From contig JAUVZH010000234.1 of assembly GCA_030602675.1 (NCBI GenBank), positions 1-5,235 of the forward strand: a DNA stretch of 5,235 bases, written 5' to 3'. Source of the DNA: Candidatus Heimdallarchaeota archaeon (GTDB lineage: Archaea; Asgardarchaeota; Heimdallarchaeia; JABLTI01). Positions within the stretch are counted from its first letter, which is position 1, and each line of letters begins with the position of its first letter. Both the position numbers and the translations under genes were made by a program. A model generated the notes under the pieces. The model did no database searches. It saw nothing but the letters and a program-made list of their open reading frames with translations, and was not told where the DNA came from. Of the stretch, positions 4,994-5,235 are shown piece after piece.

Positions 4994-5235
4994 CTATGAA
5001 AAACTTGGTGATGATGTATCCATAATATTTTGTAATGACAATATTTCCTCTAATTCCTCATTCTCCAGACCAAAGTTCTTTTGAAGTAGTTTGTCAGCTT
5101 CTTTGGTCATTTCTGGGTCTATTAGTGGAGAATCAAAATGTAGTTTAAAGTATAATTCAAAATCATCTGTAAAAAGTGCAGTGCTTCTTTTAAATAAACA
5201 GTAGCACTATCAACTATCAGATTGACTGCAAAACC
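4994..5235 (-). CDS. C-terminal end of an unrecognised protein with an apparent -1 frameshift (5' end outside window)
   Basis: Entering from the right edge, the minus strand reads 16 sensible residues (GFAVNLIVDSATVYLK), then the same frame degenerates and stops at 5124-5122. From the AAA codon at 5190-5188 the -1 frame continues for 64 residues with protein-like composition (RSTALFTDDFELYFKLHF..., then an acidic helical stretch KEADKLLQKN and ENEELEEIL) to TAG at 4996-4994. The -1 frame itself is closed just upstream by TAG at 5209-5207 and has no early start codon, so the two pieces most simply belong to one protein of which 80 residues are visible. I do not recognise the family; the tail looks soluble and acidic, with no cysteine clusters or membrane helix. 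The join is either a lost A in a homopolymer (mutation or sequencing error) or programmed frameshifting. It is transcribed toward DegV, 166 bases upstream of that gene's chosen start. Confidence 0.55.
5188..5194 (-). other. U UUA AAA slippery heptamer at the frame break
   Basis: On the minus strand the zero-frame codons are TAT TTA AAA GAA, so T-TTA-AAA fits the X-XXY-YYZ pattern for -1 ribosomal slippage, with the phase correct. A slip here joins the two open frames exactly (…VYLK then RSTALF…). I see no clear stable stem or pseudoknot in the next 40 bases, which weakens the programmed interpretation. Confidence 0.45.

Noticed and set aside
1..5235. CRISPR array, tRNA, insertion sequence or attachment site
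   Set aside because: No regularly spaced identical repeats, no transposase-like ORF with flanking inverted repeats, and no cloverleaf-like segment was seen on either strand.

Overview
The window most likely comes from an AT-rich archaeon, and an Asgard-type lineage is my best guess. Several starts are preceded by GGTGAT-type Shine-Dalgarno sequences, intergenic regions carry archaeal-looking TATA elements at plausible distances, and the surface protein ends in a membrane helix plus a short RRRKKK tail. B-box/zinc-ribbon membrane proteins sitting beside bacterial-type lipid genes also fit. No rRNA, tRNA or universal marker is present, so this placement is inference; an AT-rich bacterium is not formally excluded.

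Layout, left to right. (1) 1-544 (+): C-terminal part of an acidic, calcium-binding thrombospondin type 3 repeat surface protein with a C-terminal membrane anchor, followed by a hairpin plus T-run terminator. (2) 633-1826 (-): a two-HKD phospholipase D superfamily phosphodiesterase starting at TTG behind a strong Shine-Dalgarno. (3) 2024-3076 (+): a tight two-gene unit encoding a B-box/two-helix/zinc-ribbon membrane protein and a small protein with an extracytoplasmic beta-rich domain between two helices. (4) 3178-3885 (+): a PlsY-family acyl-phosphate:glycerol-3-phosphate acyltransferase homologue with its own probable promoter, flanked by two dyads. (5) 3937-4827 (-): a DegV/FakB-family fatty-acid-binding protein, convergent with plsY and separated from it by a palindromic, probably bidirectional, terminator. 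(6) 4994-5235 (-): the C-terminal end of an unrecognised protein whose frame is broken, or programmed to shift, at a U UUA AAA heptamer.

The most interesting theme is lipid chemistry. In bacteria, DegV/FakB proteins carry fatty acids to the kinase FakA, which makes acyl-phosphate, and acyl-phosphate is the donor used by PlsY. Finding a PlsY-like and a FakB-like gene side by side in a probable archaeon suggests a bacterial-style fatty-acid uptake or acyl-lipid branch. However, both proteins have lost family-typical residues (PlsY motif 2 Lys to Gln and motif 3 His to Met; DegV His to Tyr near the C-terminus), so the chemistry may have changed. FakA and PlsX are not in the window. The PLD protein could also act on lipids, but it has no membrane segment and carries a strongly basic loop beside its first active-site motif, which equally suits a nucleic-acid substrate.
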